Origin: Stomoxys calcitrans | Lineage: Eukaryota; Arthropoda; Insecta; Diptera; Muscidae | Reading direction: 5' to 3' | NCBI RefSeq assembly: GCF_963082655.1 | Contig: NC_081553.1 | Span: forward strand, 193,753,373 to 193,817,372 | Length of the DNA stretch: 64,000 nt | Shown here: positions 53,366 through 63,195 of the stretch, one piece after another | Layout: each line of letters begins with the position of its first letter | How positions within the stretch are numbered: position 1 is the first letter of the stretch | Notes under the pieces: model-generated | What the model was told of the DNA's origin: nothing | Databases searched by the model: none | What the model saw: the letters and a program-made list of their open reading frames with translations, nothing else | Made by a program: the position numbers and the translations under genes

Positions 53366-54650
53366 AACTGATTCTCTTATATTCTTTCAAAGGCTACAGT
53401 TACTACTCACGGTGACCGACCCATGATATCGATGTCGTCGGCATAGGCGAGGAGTAGCATGTGTCCTCTTGTGAGTAGTGTGCAACACCTGTTCACATCT
53501 GCATCTCATATAATTTTTTCCAGCAGAATATTAAAGAGATCACACGATAAGCTGTCTGCATGTCTTAAACTTCGTTTGGTATTGAATATTTCGAAGAGAT
53601 TATTTCCTATTTTTACTGAGGAACGAGTATCGGCAAGTGATATCCCGCAGAGTCTTATTAATTTCGCAAGGATACCAAACTCGGACATGGCGTGAAATAC
53701 CTTTAGGTCTATCGAAAGTGGATATGTAGTCAACGAAGAGATAGTAAGAGTTAACCTGTCTTTCTGGGTCTTTTCCAGGATTTGGGGCAGTGTAAATATC
53801 TGGTCTATGGTGGATTTACCACGTCTAAAGCCGTAGTGATAAGACCCAATAACCTAATTGACTTCAGGTTTTAATCTTTCACACAATACGCTCGAAAGTA
53901 TCTTGTATGCGAAGGAGAGGAGACATATTCCTCTGCAGTGGGCACATTCCGTCTTGTCTACGGTACATAGCATGCTAAGGCTCCAATCATCGTGTATGCG
54001 TTTTTCTAGCCAGATCGCACAGATAAGCTGACGCCTCTAGTCTTAATAGTTCAGCGGGAAACCCATCGGCTCCTGCTGCCTTGCTGTTCTTCAGTCGAAT
54101 CACTGCTACTTGGACCTCATTTTGTCTAGACGGTAAACTTTCTATACCATCACCAGGAATTGGTTCTGCGGTATCCTATTCGCAGCCTTCGTCGGACACT
54201 AACAGCTGTTTCCAGATTTCCCTCTTTGTATATGCCTGCACCAAAACCGCCCTTTATTCTGACTCCTGTGCATTCAATTCGCTCATAGTCAAGCTTTTCC
54301 ATGTCCTTTTTCTTTCTGCGGAATAGACATTTCTCCCCTCTCCTTTTCTCCCGATACCTCTCCTTCATCTGTCGCTTTGCTACTGATTGCAGATTATCTT
54401 TTTATGCCGCATTCTTGGCTTCAGTAGCTTTTCGACACTCTTAGTCGTACCATGAATTTCTTAGAGAATGCTTCTGGTGCCCAAGTACGAATTTCGCGAC
54501 ATTTTTCGTGGAGTGGGCAATGGTTTGCCACTGCGCCGTTAAATTATTGAGACAAGGAGTGATTTCATCATGCTGTTGGTTCAATCGCGTGGCATATCGT
54601 ATTCGATTTATTTGCTGAAATTCCAGAAAAGCTCACAACGTTCCAAAATT
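53366..54650 (-). pseudogene. RTE-like retrotransposon, reverse transcriptase part
   Basis: The minus strand carries HYGFRRGKSTIDQIFTL (about 53840-53790), LTTYPLSIDLKVFHAMSEFGILAKLIRL (53735-53660), RRGHMLLAYADDIDIMGRSP (about 53465-53415) with the YADD catalytic motif. YADDIDI and QYGFR.GKST.DQI are characteristic of RTE-clade elements. Upstream parts (53870-54650) are broken by stops and include RT block remnants. Frameshifts make it inactive. With 52530-53095 it is one element cut by a SINE. Confidence 0.75.
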
Positions 54651-55595
54651 AAATGAAGTATCCCCTGGCATTGTCTAGTGACAAATCTTGATGACATACA
54701 TATATATTAAACCTGAGTCTCATTCTCTTCAAAAATCGCATCGTCTTCCGCTCTTCCCTCCCGTGTAAGCAAATCCCGAAAATCTTTTCTTATTTGTGAA
54801 TAAGACCGTTAATTTATAGGAATATTGAAAAATTTTCCGGCACCATTAGAAATGTCCATCATTTCTTATTTCATATCGTTTCTCCACCCTAAACTCATGC
54901 AAGAAAATTCCTCTGTACACCTTTTGAGTACTTTATCCTAGGCTCAAAAATTGGTTCTCTACATGCATAGCACCAATTTATATAAGTATTTACATATTTC
55001 CTTTTTCGTTGGATTACATAAAGACGCCCCAAGACTTACATATGACATAGAGGTATATTTTTTTCGTTCTTGAACAATTGGTCCTTTGCATGGCCAAACT
55101 TTTTCATACAAATAATTTCTTAAAATAGGAACACATTACTTTTTGCCATAAATCCCTTGGAATATTTTGCACATGACAGTAGTAAATTTATTTTCTTCAT
55201 TTCTTCCTATTTCTTAGGAAATACTTGAACATATGGGACATTTCAGGGGGGAAGTTGACTTGGAAATGCGAAAATATTCCGTGGAAGTGTTGCTGAGTTG
55301 TATGAGCATAATGGTAGCGACATGTCGCTGCGTCAATGTACATTTGCAAATGTAATGAAATACACACGAAATGAGCAGGGTACATTAATAGAAGAAGACA
55401 ATTTGACATTAAATTTTCTGTCATTTTAAATAGGCATATAAAATCAATGTCGGGGTAGGGTTATCAGTATTTGTTCGTCCCTTCCACCGCGGGTCGGGGA
55501 GCCTTTTTAGTTTGTTTGCGGCAAATGCTGTTAACTTTTATTGATAGTTGTGTTTTACTTACCCATTAAGCTGATTTTCTCGCTTATTTTGTATG
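54651..55595. other. Unassigned
   Basis: AT-rich DNA. 55310-55345 has 'gtagcgacatgtcgctgcg', a palindromic word shared with repeat W. The minus frame 55197-55424 overlaps it and has no family features. Confidence 0.3.
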
Positions 55596-55599
55596 GGGA

Positions 55600-55825
55600 A
55601 AAATGCTATCCCCAATTAGCTAAGCGGCTCATCGTCGCTTACTATCGCCGTTTATTAAAAGATATGGTGTCATCATTCAATTTGAATGACAAAACTTAAA
55701 GAGGAAGAACGCAACATCTTTATTCATTGATAAAACGTTTTGACGTGGCAAAATTGATTGAGATTTTAATAAAATGACATGTATGAACTATGAGAAATAT
55801 TTAATTGAAATTAAATTGGCTCAAG
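55600..55825 (-). repeat. Dispersed repeat U, copy 2 (inverted relative to 37330-37520)
   Basis: 'tttattaaaagatatggtgtcatcattcaatttgaatgacaaaa', 'aacgcaacatctttattcattgataaaacgtt' in reverse orientation to the first copy. Confidence 0.65.
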
Positions 55826-55929
55826 TTGTTGATATTAGATTATTTAGGATGTTTATCAGTGCTGCCAACGTTGAAGTACAAAGCATTTAGCATGAAGAGC
55901 GTTTTATTTATCCATAGGCTAGCGAATCC

Positions 55930-56705
55930 GCTAGACTGGTAAATAAAACAAGTAAAAGCGTGCTATGTTCGGCCGGGCCGAATCTTGGAAACCTACTACC
56001 ATGGATTCTGCTGAAAATATATACAAAACAAGTAGAAAGGCTTTGAGTTCGATTATATATTGTATATAAACCACCTTTCGTCAAAATCCGGTGAAAAATG
56101 CATACCTAATGCCCCATAGTAGCTATAGCGAAATATGTTTCGATTTGGAACAAATACTAATAAGTACAAGTCATTGTTCAATTGTGTATAAAAAAATATT
56201 GGTCTTTTTAGTAGCTATATCTAAAAATAAACCAATCTGAACCATTTACGATACGGATGTCGAGAAGCCTAACATAAGTCACTGCGTCAAATTTCAAAGA
56301 AATCTAATTATAAATGCGCCTTTTATGGGTGCAAGACTTTAAATCGAGAGATCGGTCTATATGGCAGCTATATCCAAATCTTGACCGATCTAAACCAAAT
56401 TGAAGAAGGATGTCGAGGGGCCTAACACAACTCACTGTTCCAAATTTCATCAAAATCGGATTATAAATATGGCTTTTATGGGCCTAAGACACTAAATCGG
56501 CGGATCGGTCTATATATAGCCCATCTTCGAACCTAACCTGCTTAATATCTCTATTTTTAAAGACTGTTGCGTGATTTCAATAGACAGGGACGGACATGGA
56601 TTTTTACGCTGATCATGAATATATATACTTTAAAGGGTCGGAAATGGATATCTCGATATGTTGCAAAGGGAATGACCATCCTTCGGTGGTGGGTATAATA
56701 AATTT
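55930..56705 (+). repeat. VR dispersed repeat (plus orientation)
   Basis: Starts 'aacaagtaaaagcgtgctatgttcggccgggccgaatcttgg', has boxes 'gagatcggtctatatggcagctatatccaaatcttgaccgat' and 'aaatttcatcaaaatcggattataaatatgg', ends 'tttaaagggtcggaaatgg', 'atccttcggtggtgggtataata'. Contains ATATAGCT-box units about 120-150 bp apart. Confidence 0.8.
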
Positions 56706-56730
56706 ACTTGAAGGGCATAATTTTATTCTA

Positions 56731-56967
56731 TTTGATTGCTCAAAAAGTAATTGCGGATTTTTCATATAGTCGGCGTTGACAAATTTTTTCATAGCTTATG
56801 ACATTGTAATTGCATTCTTTCTTCTGTCAGTTATCAGCTGTGACTTTTAGTTTGCTTTAGAAAAAAAGTGTAAAAAAAGTATATTTGATTAAAGTTCATT
56901 CTAAGTTTTATTAAAAATGCATTTACCTTCTTTTAAAAAATCCGCAATTACTTCTTGGGCAACCCAA
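56731..56967. mobile_element. Mariner-type MITE, copy 2, inserted in a VR repeat (237 bp)
   Basis: Ends 'tttgattgctcaaaaagtaa' and, in reverse, 'ttgggttgcccaagaagtaa'; TA at 56729-56730 and 56968-56969. The interior is nearly identical to 6621-6852. The surrounding VR sequence 'gaagggcataattttattcta | ...acttctgtcaaacc' is uninterrupted at 36725-36765. Confidence 0.85.
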
Positions 56968-56969
56968 TA

Positions 56970-57570
56970 CATACCAAACTTCTGTCAAACCACCAAAATT
57001 AAAGCTTCTAGCAACCGAACAAGGATAATCGAGATACTGGTTTACATGGTAGCTATATCAGATTATATACTGATTTGGACTGTATTTGACACATTTGTTG
57101 CAAGTCGTAACATAACACCGCATGCAAAATTTCAGCCAAATCGGACAAAAATTGCGGCTTGTAAGGACTCAAAAAGTCAGATCGGTATATATGGGAGCTA
57201 TATCGGGTTATAGACCAATTTGGACCGTACTTTGCATAGTTGGTGAAAGTCATAACAGAACATTACGTGCAAAATTTTAGCCAAATCGGACAAATATTGC
57301 GGCTTGCAGGGGTTCAAGAATTCAAATCGGGAGATCGGTTTATATGGGAGCTATATCTAAATCTGAACCGATATAGCCCATTTGCAATCCCCATTGACTT
57401 ACATCAATATTAAGTATCTGTGCAAAATTTCAAGCGACTAGCTTTACGAGTTTGACCGCTATCGTGATTTCGACAGACGGACGGACGGACATGGCTAGAT
57501 AGATTTCAGATCGGTGTTACAAATGGAATGACTAGATTAGTATACCCCCATCCTATGGTGGTGGGTATAA
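56970..57570 (+). repeat. VR dispersed repeat, continuation after the MITE
   Basis: 'cttctgtcaaaccaccaaaattaaagcttct', boxes 'ggtttatatgggagctatatcta' and 'cggacaaa(a)attgcggctt', 'gcccatttgcaatccccattgacttacatcaatatt', 'aaaatttcaagcgactagcttta', 'cagacggacggacggacatggctagat', end 'cccatcctatggtggtgggtataac'. A + frame 56917-57213 runs through it and is incidental. Confidence 0.8.
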
Positions 57571-59180
57571 CAACCCAGATGTATTCTCATGACAGTTCCT
57601 CTTAATGTTATGGGGCCTTTCCACTTTTTGTTCTCAGAAAATGCCCAGCATTCAATAAATAAAGTTGCGAAAGCGATCAACCGACATAATTTTGTTGTAG
57701 TAGTCTTAGTTTTTGACTTATCTCCTATTTGCGGCATTTTCAATAGGCATATTGTGACATCTTCAATGTTTATGTAGCGTTTTCACTTTTTGTTTTCGTC
57801 AAGTGATTTAACCTTTTATAAGTGAACGCTGTGCTGCTAACTTCTATTGTTACAAAAGGATGGTAATACCAATTTCTTCTTCGCTTTTCTTATGAGGTAG
57901 TCTACCCTGCATTGAGAACCAACTCTTTCTTTTTAGATTTGGCCGTCGATGACAACAGAAACTTGCGCTTTCCCAGAATCTTCAATAAAGTCTAATTGAA
58001 AATGTCGTTTCTTTTTCCCTTTGACATCTAAAAATTTTGTTTTCTGTGCAGGGTTGCCTGCCTACAAAAAAAGACAAAGTTCTCTATTTTGTCACTAAAT
58101 TCCGTTTTTACCTAACTTCGTCATGTAAAAAAACTGTTGTAACTTGATTTGTTACATCGATATCCTTTGGACTAAGGTTCAAAATGTTCCTCTCTAAAAA
58201 AAAGTCCCACACTAAAATCTCTCTTTTTTATTTAACATGGAATGCTTCATATACCATGTGTTTATGGCAAGTATTTATGTTAAAATTCCTGCATACTTCC
58301 TCGTTCATTCTTCTACATGGATATGTGTTATTCTTTGTGCGTAATATTGTTGCATGTTGACTGCCTGCCTGGCTCTAACTCCGCCAAACCAAAACATAGC
58401 ATACCACCTACCCGTAACAGACAAGTAGTTCTTCTGCTTTCTTGTAAAGGAAGGAAATCCAGTAAAAGCTCCCGTCTTACACCCATGTGTATATGTAGAT
58501 AGTAGGAGCATAGTAATATGGCAAGTGTAATAAGGAAAGAGTAGGTGAGACTATCTATCGGCTCTTTTGATTTTTCTTTTTGTTTACATATATTGAAAAG
58601 ACCGCTGCTGATGAGCAGTGTCTGCAATGTAAGGTTGTGCTAGTATTCTTGATCTCTAACAAACTAACTGCCGGGAAAACTTGACAACAACGCACTGGAA
58701 AATTGTCAACGTTGTATGAGACTCACACACACACACAGATAGATTAAAGTTGTTGGCAGACAACAGACATCTGTTTATTATTGTTCTGGCCTTTGATATG
58801 CACAAAGTGGCCAGAATATTGATGGTGACATTAATAAGGACAACGAAATGAAAAAAAAAAAATAAGTGAAGGTAGATGTAATTGAAGGGCCTGCAATAGC
58901 TTTAAATTGTAGCAACTGATGTAAAATTTTGAACACGTTTGACATTGAAGAGCTTGAAGTATAAACAAGGCTTCAAGGTTCGGTTATATGGAGACATATC
59001 TAGGATGCGTAAAGTGTACTTCACCTACCAAACTTTAGATAGTTAAGGAATTTAAATCGAGATATTGGTTTATATTGGGATATTATGTGTATATCTGGTA
59101 TTAGCCAATTACAGTATGGCGGTATACGCTATCACATACTGTCTTACATTGCCCAGCTGCAACCCATCGACACCTACCGC
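57571..59180. other. Mostly unique DNA, one short dispersed repeat
   Basis: 57755-57845 is a copy of repeat D. A (CA)n run lies at 58722-58735. 'ttgttttctgtgcag' near 58051 is acceptor-like, without a matching donor. No gene is recognised. Confidence 0.3.
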
Positions 59181-59183
59181 CTT

Positions 59184-59768
59184 ACACCCAGAGAAAAGAT
59201 GATACCAAACGTGCTCATTTCAGTACCGTACGATGTTGATAGTAAAGAAACGCCGTATGGTACAAAAACAATACCGGGTGGTATGGATGAAACATAAGAT
59301 GATTAGTACCGTTTGGTACTACCCGTATTACTTAATTAATTACTTGGTTTTAATACCAATCTGTGTTTGGTTTTTGCATTAAACCGTTATTGGTTTTAGT
59401 TATTGACTATTCCGTCCCCTAATGAACCAAAAAAAAACCATTGAAAATTATTTTAATCCAATTTTATTTCGATTATTTATGTTAATAATTACAAAATGTT
59501 GCACCGTGACGGACCTCAATTCTTTGTATTCAACAATTGATTCCATATCCATTGATTCCCAAAAGTGTTTTTCATAGGAATACAACACAACATTGTTTTC
59601 CACACAAGAGACTATTATGTTTTTGATATAGAATGTCCTTGGTCTTGCCAGGAATCGAACCCAGGCGTTCAGCGTCATAGGCGGACAAGCTAACCTCTTT
59701 GCCAATGATGCGAACAAAATAATACCAGGCGGTATTGGCAAAGTACCGTCATTTTTCTGTCAGTGTAT
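59184..59768. mobile_element. Possible MITE with an embedded tRNA-like head
   Basis: The left end 'tacacccagagaaaagatga' and the reverse complement of the right end 'tacactgacagaaaaatga' look like eroded inverted repeats. Inside are many 'gtaccg..tggta' words in both orientations. 59640-59700 is a SINE-2-type head in reverse ('ggaatcgaacccaggcgttcagcgtcataggcgg'). Confidence 0.4.
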
Positions 59769-60099
59769 GATTCTAAGACCGGATTGCGGTTATTTTGAAT
59801 TCGTTCTAGTAAGGCGGTATTTTATTAAAAATCATTGCAAAAAATATGTTATTACGCGGGTCATATTGAATATGGTTTACCCATGCAAATAGATAATACA
59901 AGATTTTTGACTTTTTTGTGTTATGAAAATCCTATACAGTGCAAATCAGATGTTCTGGATAGAATATCAGTACATAAAAAGGTACTGTACCGGTAAATTA
60001 TCGATATCGTGCGATAACAGATAATAAGAAAACTATGCAATTGTTCTTTTATAATAAATTTTTATTAATTTCTTTTCTTTTTTATTTGTCTTGTTGCAG

Positions 60100-60238
60100 G
60101 ATATCCAACCATATACGCCTTGAATTGTGGATTATTTTTTACAGCAACATCTATAGGAAATATAACCAACTTGGATAACAACATTTAATTTTGTAACACT
60201 CTAAATTCGGATTAACAGTCGATTAAATAACAAAAGAG
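60100..60238 (+). other. Candidate internal non-coding exon (139 nt, 5' UTR type)
   Basis: Upstream 'cttttcttttttatttgtcttgttgcag' ends at 60099; the stretch ends CAAAAGAG|GTAAGTA with GT at 60239-60240. Both are close to the fly consensus. There is no ATG within it and every frame is closed, so an untranslated exon fits best. It is on the same strand as the two recursive sites and lies in repeat-poor DNA. Upstream exons and the coding part would lie outside the window. Chance pairing of two good sites cannot be excluded. Confidence 0.5.
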
Positions 60239-60394
60239 GTAAGTACAAATAATATACACATTTTTTTTAAATGAACAGAAAAACTTAGAAAGCTTAGTCT
60301 CGATTTGCGCTTTGTAAAATTACTAACATTCGGACATTATCAATTGTGAGCGTTAGAGGACAAGAAAGAAAAACCTTTATTTCCAGCTAATCCC

Positions 60395-60808
60395 AATTTA
60401 CACTTGTTATACATATGTTCTTGCAGCAATTCTCTGTTTACCGGAGATCGAGCGAGAGAGAGAGAGAGTGATAAAAGGAAAACCATTTCTTTCACATCTC
60501 TTCTATAAACTGTGAATAGCCGCAAGTGAAATTCACTAGTGTAAATCGGGACATAGTTATGTCTCCTACAAACAGAGATTTGTCGCAAGTAAAATTGTTT
60601 GGTGTAAAGCAAGACGATTTACACTTGTCATACACATGTTCTTGCAGCAATTCTCTGTTTACCGAAGAGCGAGTGTGAGAGAGTTTCTTCTATAAACTGA
60701 GAATAGCCGCAAGTGAAATTGCCTGATGTAAATCGGGACATAGTTATGTATCCTACAAATAGAGGTTTATCGCAAGTAAAATTGCTCGGTGTAAAGCAAG
60801 ACTTAATC
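60395..60808. repeat. Tandem duplication (two ~190-220-bp units) with a GA microsatellite
   Basis: Unit 1 (60395-60612) and unit 2 (60618-60808) share 'atttacacttgt(t/c)ata', 'atgttcttgcagcaattctctgtttaccg', 'cttctataaact', 'gaatagccgcaagtgaaatt', 'gtaaatcgggacatagttatgt', 'tcgcaagtaaaattg' and 'ggtgtaaagcaagac'. Unit 1 has (GA)n at 60455-60468. Related half-units occur inside each ('cgcaagt.aaatt' twice). Confidence 0.85.
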
Positions 60809-61155
60809 GGGTGGGGATCTAACTAAATGTTTACGAATAGAAAATTTGAAACTTTCATGCGAATCGAAATCCACTTTAAACCACTGGTAAAGTAAACAAA
60901 AATCGATTATAAAATACAAATTTGTTATACCGATTAAATTTTGCGGCGAGGGAAGGAATATTTTTTTAGCTTTAAAGCCTAGTTATAACATCATTCGCAC
61001 GAAAATTGCCTATTATTTGTTGGCGAAATATGCTGCATTTAATTGCACGATAGAACAAAAACAAATGTCAAACAAAGCCACACAATAAAAGTAACTAAAC
61101 AAGAGTTGCTAGGACTTAATTCGTGAGCATTTAATTACATTTCTAATTAAATGAA
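60809..61155. other. Unassigned AT-rich stretch
   Basis: No gene or repeat recognised. Confidence 0.3.
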
Positions 61156-61159
61156 GCGA

Positions 61160-61310
61160 AATTTATATTGGCGCAGCGACATGTAGCAGGTATTTTGCAC
61201 AAAGAATTTAGTACCACTTCTGCGGAATGTGTTCGCATTTTTTTCGACACCATTTTTTTATAATGCGTTTTGACAGTTGTTCGGGCGAAAAGTCGAAGTC
61301 AAAACTAGGT
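61160..61310. repeat. Dispersed repeat W, copy 2
   Basis: See 22245-22405; shared 'gcagcgacatgt', 'taccacttctgcggaatgtgttcg', 'ttttttataatgcgttttgacagttgttcggg'. It carries a small insertion ('gacaccattt') relative to copy 1. Confidence 0.6.
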
Positions 61311-61769
61311 TTAAACAGAATGAGCGCGATGAGCTTTGTTTTCGAGTGTCGCGTTGCAAAAATGCAATTCTGTCCACAAATCCCACAAAACGAAACGGGG
61401 TAAAGTTGAAACATTTTCAATTTTGATGCTTGAGAGTGAGCCTCATTTAGTGCTGCCACATGTTTTTAACCGTCAAAGTCAAAAATTGTCAAACTTTTGA
61501 GTATTGATTTCTTGTATTTGTTTGAAGAGTTGCAATACGACGTTCCTCAACGCGTTCATTATGCTTTGACCTTAACTAACGCTAGTAAGAAAAATGTGTT
61601 GATTTTGAATTGTGTTGAATTAGAGCTACCGCAAAACCGTGACCCAGAGGCTGGAGTAAAATTTGAGGAATAAAAGAGAATCAACGACACTGGTGGGAAA
61701 AAAGTTATTTAATTATTGTAGCTTTTCCACTTTTTAATGGTTTCGAAATATACGAAAATTCATTTAAAC

Positions 61770-62225
61770 TGATTTGTAATTTTATCACTTAAAAGAATTT
61801 GTATATTTTCTTAAATTTAACACACAAACATCTACAATTTTGTTAACATGTAACATTTTTTATGCGCCCGGTAGTCGAGTTGGTAGCGTGCTTGTATTAC
61901 CAGTGCAGGGGTCGTTCTATTCCCGCCAGAAGCCTTGGTCTGTTGCTACTGTGGTATCACAATGGACTTAAAATTGTCTGAGTCTGTAAAGAACTGCCAC
62001 TCTTACCTAACCTAGCCTAACATTTTTCATGTAAGCTTGCCATATTTTTAGTAATGTTCCCGGAAAATTATTGCCAACATAAGGAATTTTCATAAAAATG
62101 TGGCAACATTTTCAGGGAGAAATGTGCTGAGAGAGGAGAACATTTTGAGCGAAGCTGCCAAAAAAGAATAGAATCTATTGAAGCGTCATGACCCTGACTC
62201 TAGCCGCGGAGGTTTTTTGCTTTTG
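61770..62225 (+). repeat. Dispersed repeat V, copy 2, interrupted by a SINE
   Basis: The flanks of the SINE correspond to 24575-24650 and 24690-24840. Shared words after the SINE: 'aaaatgtggcaacattttcagggagaaatgtgctgagagaggagaacatt', 'gctgccaaaa', 'aagcgtcatgaccctgactct'. Confidence 0.65.
61851..62027 (+). repeat. tRNA-derived SINE-1 with intact 10-bp target duplications
   Basis: The body 61861-62017 reads 'gcgcccggtagtcgagttgg' (A box TAGTCGAGTTGG), 'gggtcgttctattcccgcc' (decayed B box), 'tgtggtatcacaatggactt', 'gtctgagtctgtaaagaactgccactc', tail 'ttacctaacctagcc'. It is flanked by TAACATTTTT at 61851-61860 and 62018-62027. SINEs of this kind are Pol III transcripts reverse-transcribed by a partner LINE. 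Confidence 0.88.
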
Positions 62226-62285
62226 CATAGGCGGACATGCTAACCTCTGCGCTACAGTGGCCTCCGTCGACTCCTATGGGGACTG
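62225..62285 (-). repeat. SINE-2 head fragment
   Basis: 'ataggcggacatgctaacctctgcgctacagtggcctcc' is the reverse complement of the SINE-2 head (A-box side). Body absent. Confidence 0.6.
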
Positions 62286-62980
62286 AATTCCAAGATGATG
62301 GCTATATACGCATCGTAGTTAGTGGGTCACATAGGCAGCCAAATGTGGGAAAACACTCCCGTACTACATTTATTGAATTAGAATTGGCACAATGGGTTAT
62401 TAGAACAGTATTTTAAAAGATATTTTCATAACACAAAAATTAATGCATCCTAAAAATTTGAGAACAGGTCCAACGGACATTATGTCTTGAAATATGTGGG
62501 AATTTAAAGACGGTTATGAACATCAGGCCCAGGATTCATTCAACAAGGAAAAGTATTACCTAACATAAATTTTTTTTGAATTTTCGACAGTACTCCGTTT
62601 TTTGTCGCATTTTCAGTTCGCACATTTTGACATCCCGAATGTTCAAAGGACCTTACCGATTTTGTTTACAGAATGTGGCGTAACCATATATTAGAGAAGC
62701 CTGTATCAGGCCCATAGATAATGAGATGAAGCATCAGTCAGAATTCGCGGTTGAGAGGTTTAAGGCGATTCGGGAATGGATTAAAGGTAGAATCAGGTCG
62801 CACCATCGTCTTAGATATTTTAGAACGAATACTTGAGAAGATGGTTGGTTTCGAGTGTGAAACTCAAATAACAAGAATGCAGAATTGGGCAGGAGAAACT
62901 TTAGCTACATGAGATCTTCTATCGCCGGCTTAATCATAACGCGGTATTTCAGATATGGATCTGCATATGCATATTCCATT
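62286..62980. other. Unassigned, with a repeat D copy
   Basis: 62620-62705 is a copy of repeat D ('gacatcccgaatgttcaaaggacc', 'taaccatatattagagaa'). Otherwise nothing is recognised. Confidence 0.3.
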
Positions 62981-62984
62981 AAGG

Positions 62985-63195
62985 AACAGGGTCAATCTTC
63001 TCACATATCAATGAAAGCTGTCCGATTCATGTTTAAGCTCAATGATAAAGGACCTGCTTTTATAACCGGATTTAACATAATTAGCGATCCGACACTGAAT
63101 GTATCCTGTGAGATACATCGCGCCTATGGAGGACGCAATTTTCATCCTATTGGGCTAAAATTTTGTACAATAATTTTCCGCATGACTTCCAACTA
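62985..63195 (-). repeat. SINE-2 tail joined to a hAT-MITE core fragment
   Basis: 62990-63065 is SINE-2 tail in reverse ('tctcacatatcaatgaaagctgtccgattcatgtttaagctcaatgataaagg'). 63078-63190 is the core of the 31548-31973 MITE ('agcgatccgacactgaatgtatcctgtgagataca', 'ggacgcaattttcatcctattgggctaaaattttgtac'). A 176-codon + frame (62885-63415) spans both and is therefore not a gene. Confidence 0.65.

Noticed and set aside
56917..57213. 98-codon + frame as a gene
   Set aside because: It starts in the mariner MITE and continues into a VR repeat.
61861..61930. tRNA genes (also at 9370, 20220, 51890, 53300, 59660)
   Set aside because: A and B boxes are present, but the cloverleaf is degenerate and each is followed by the same non-tRNA body. 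They are SINE heads.
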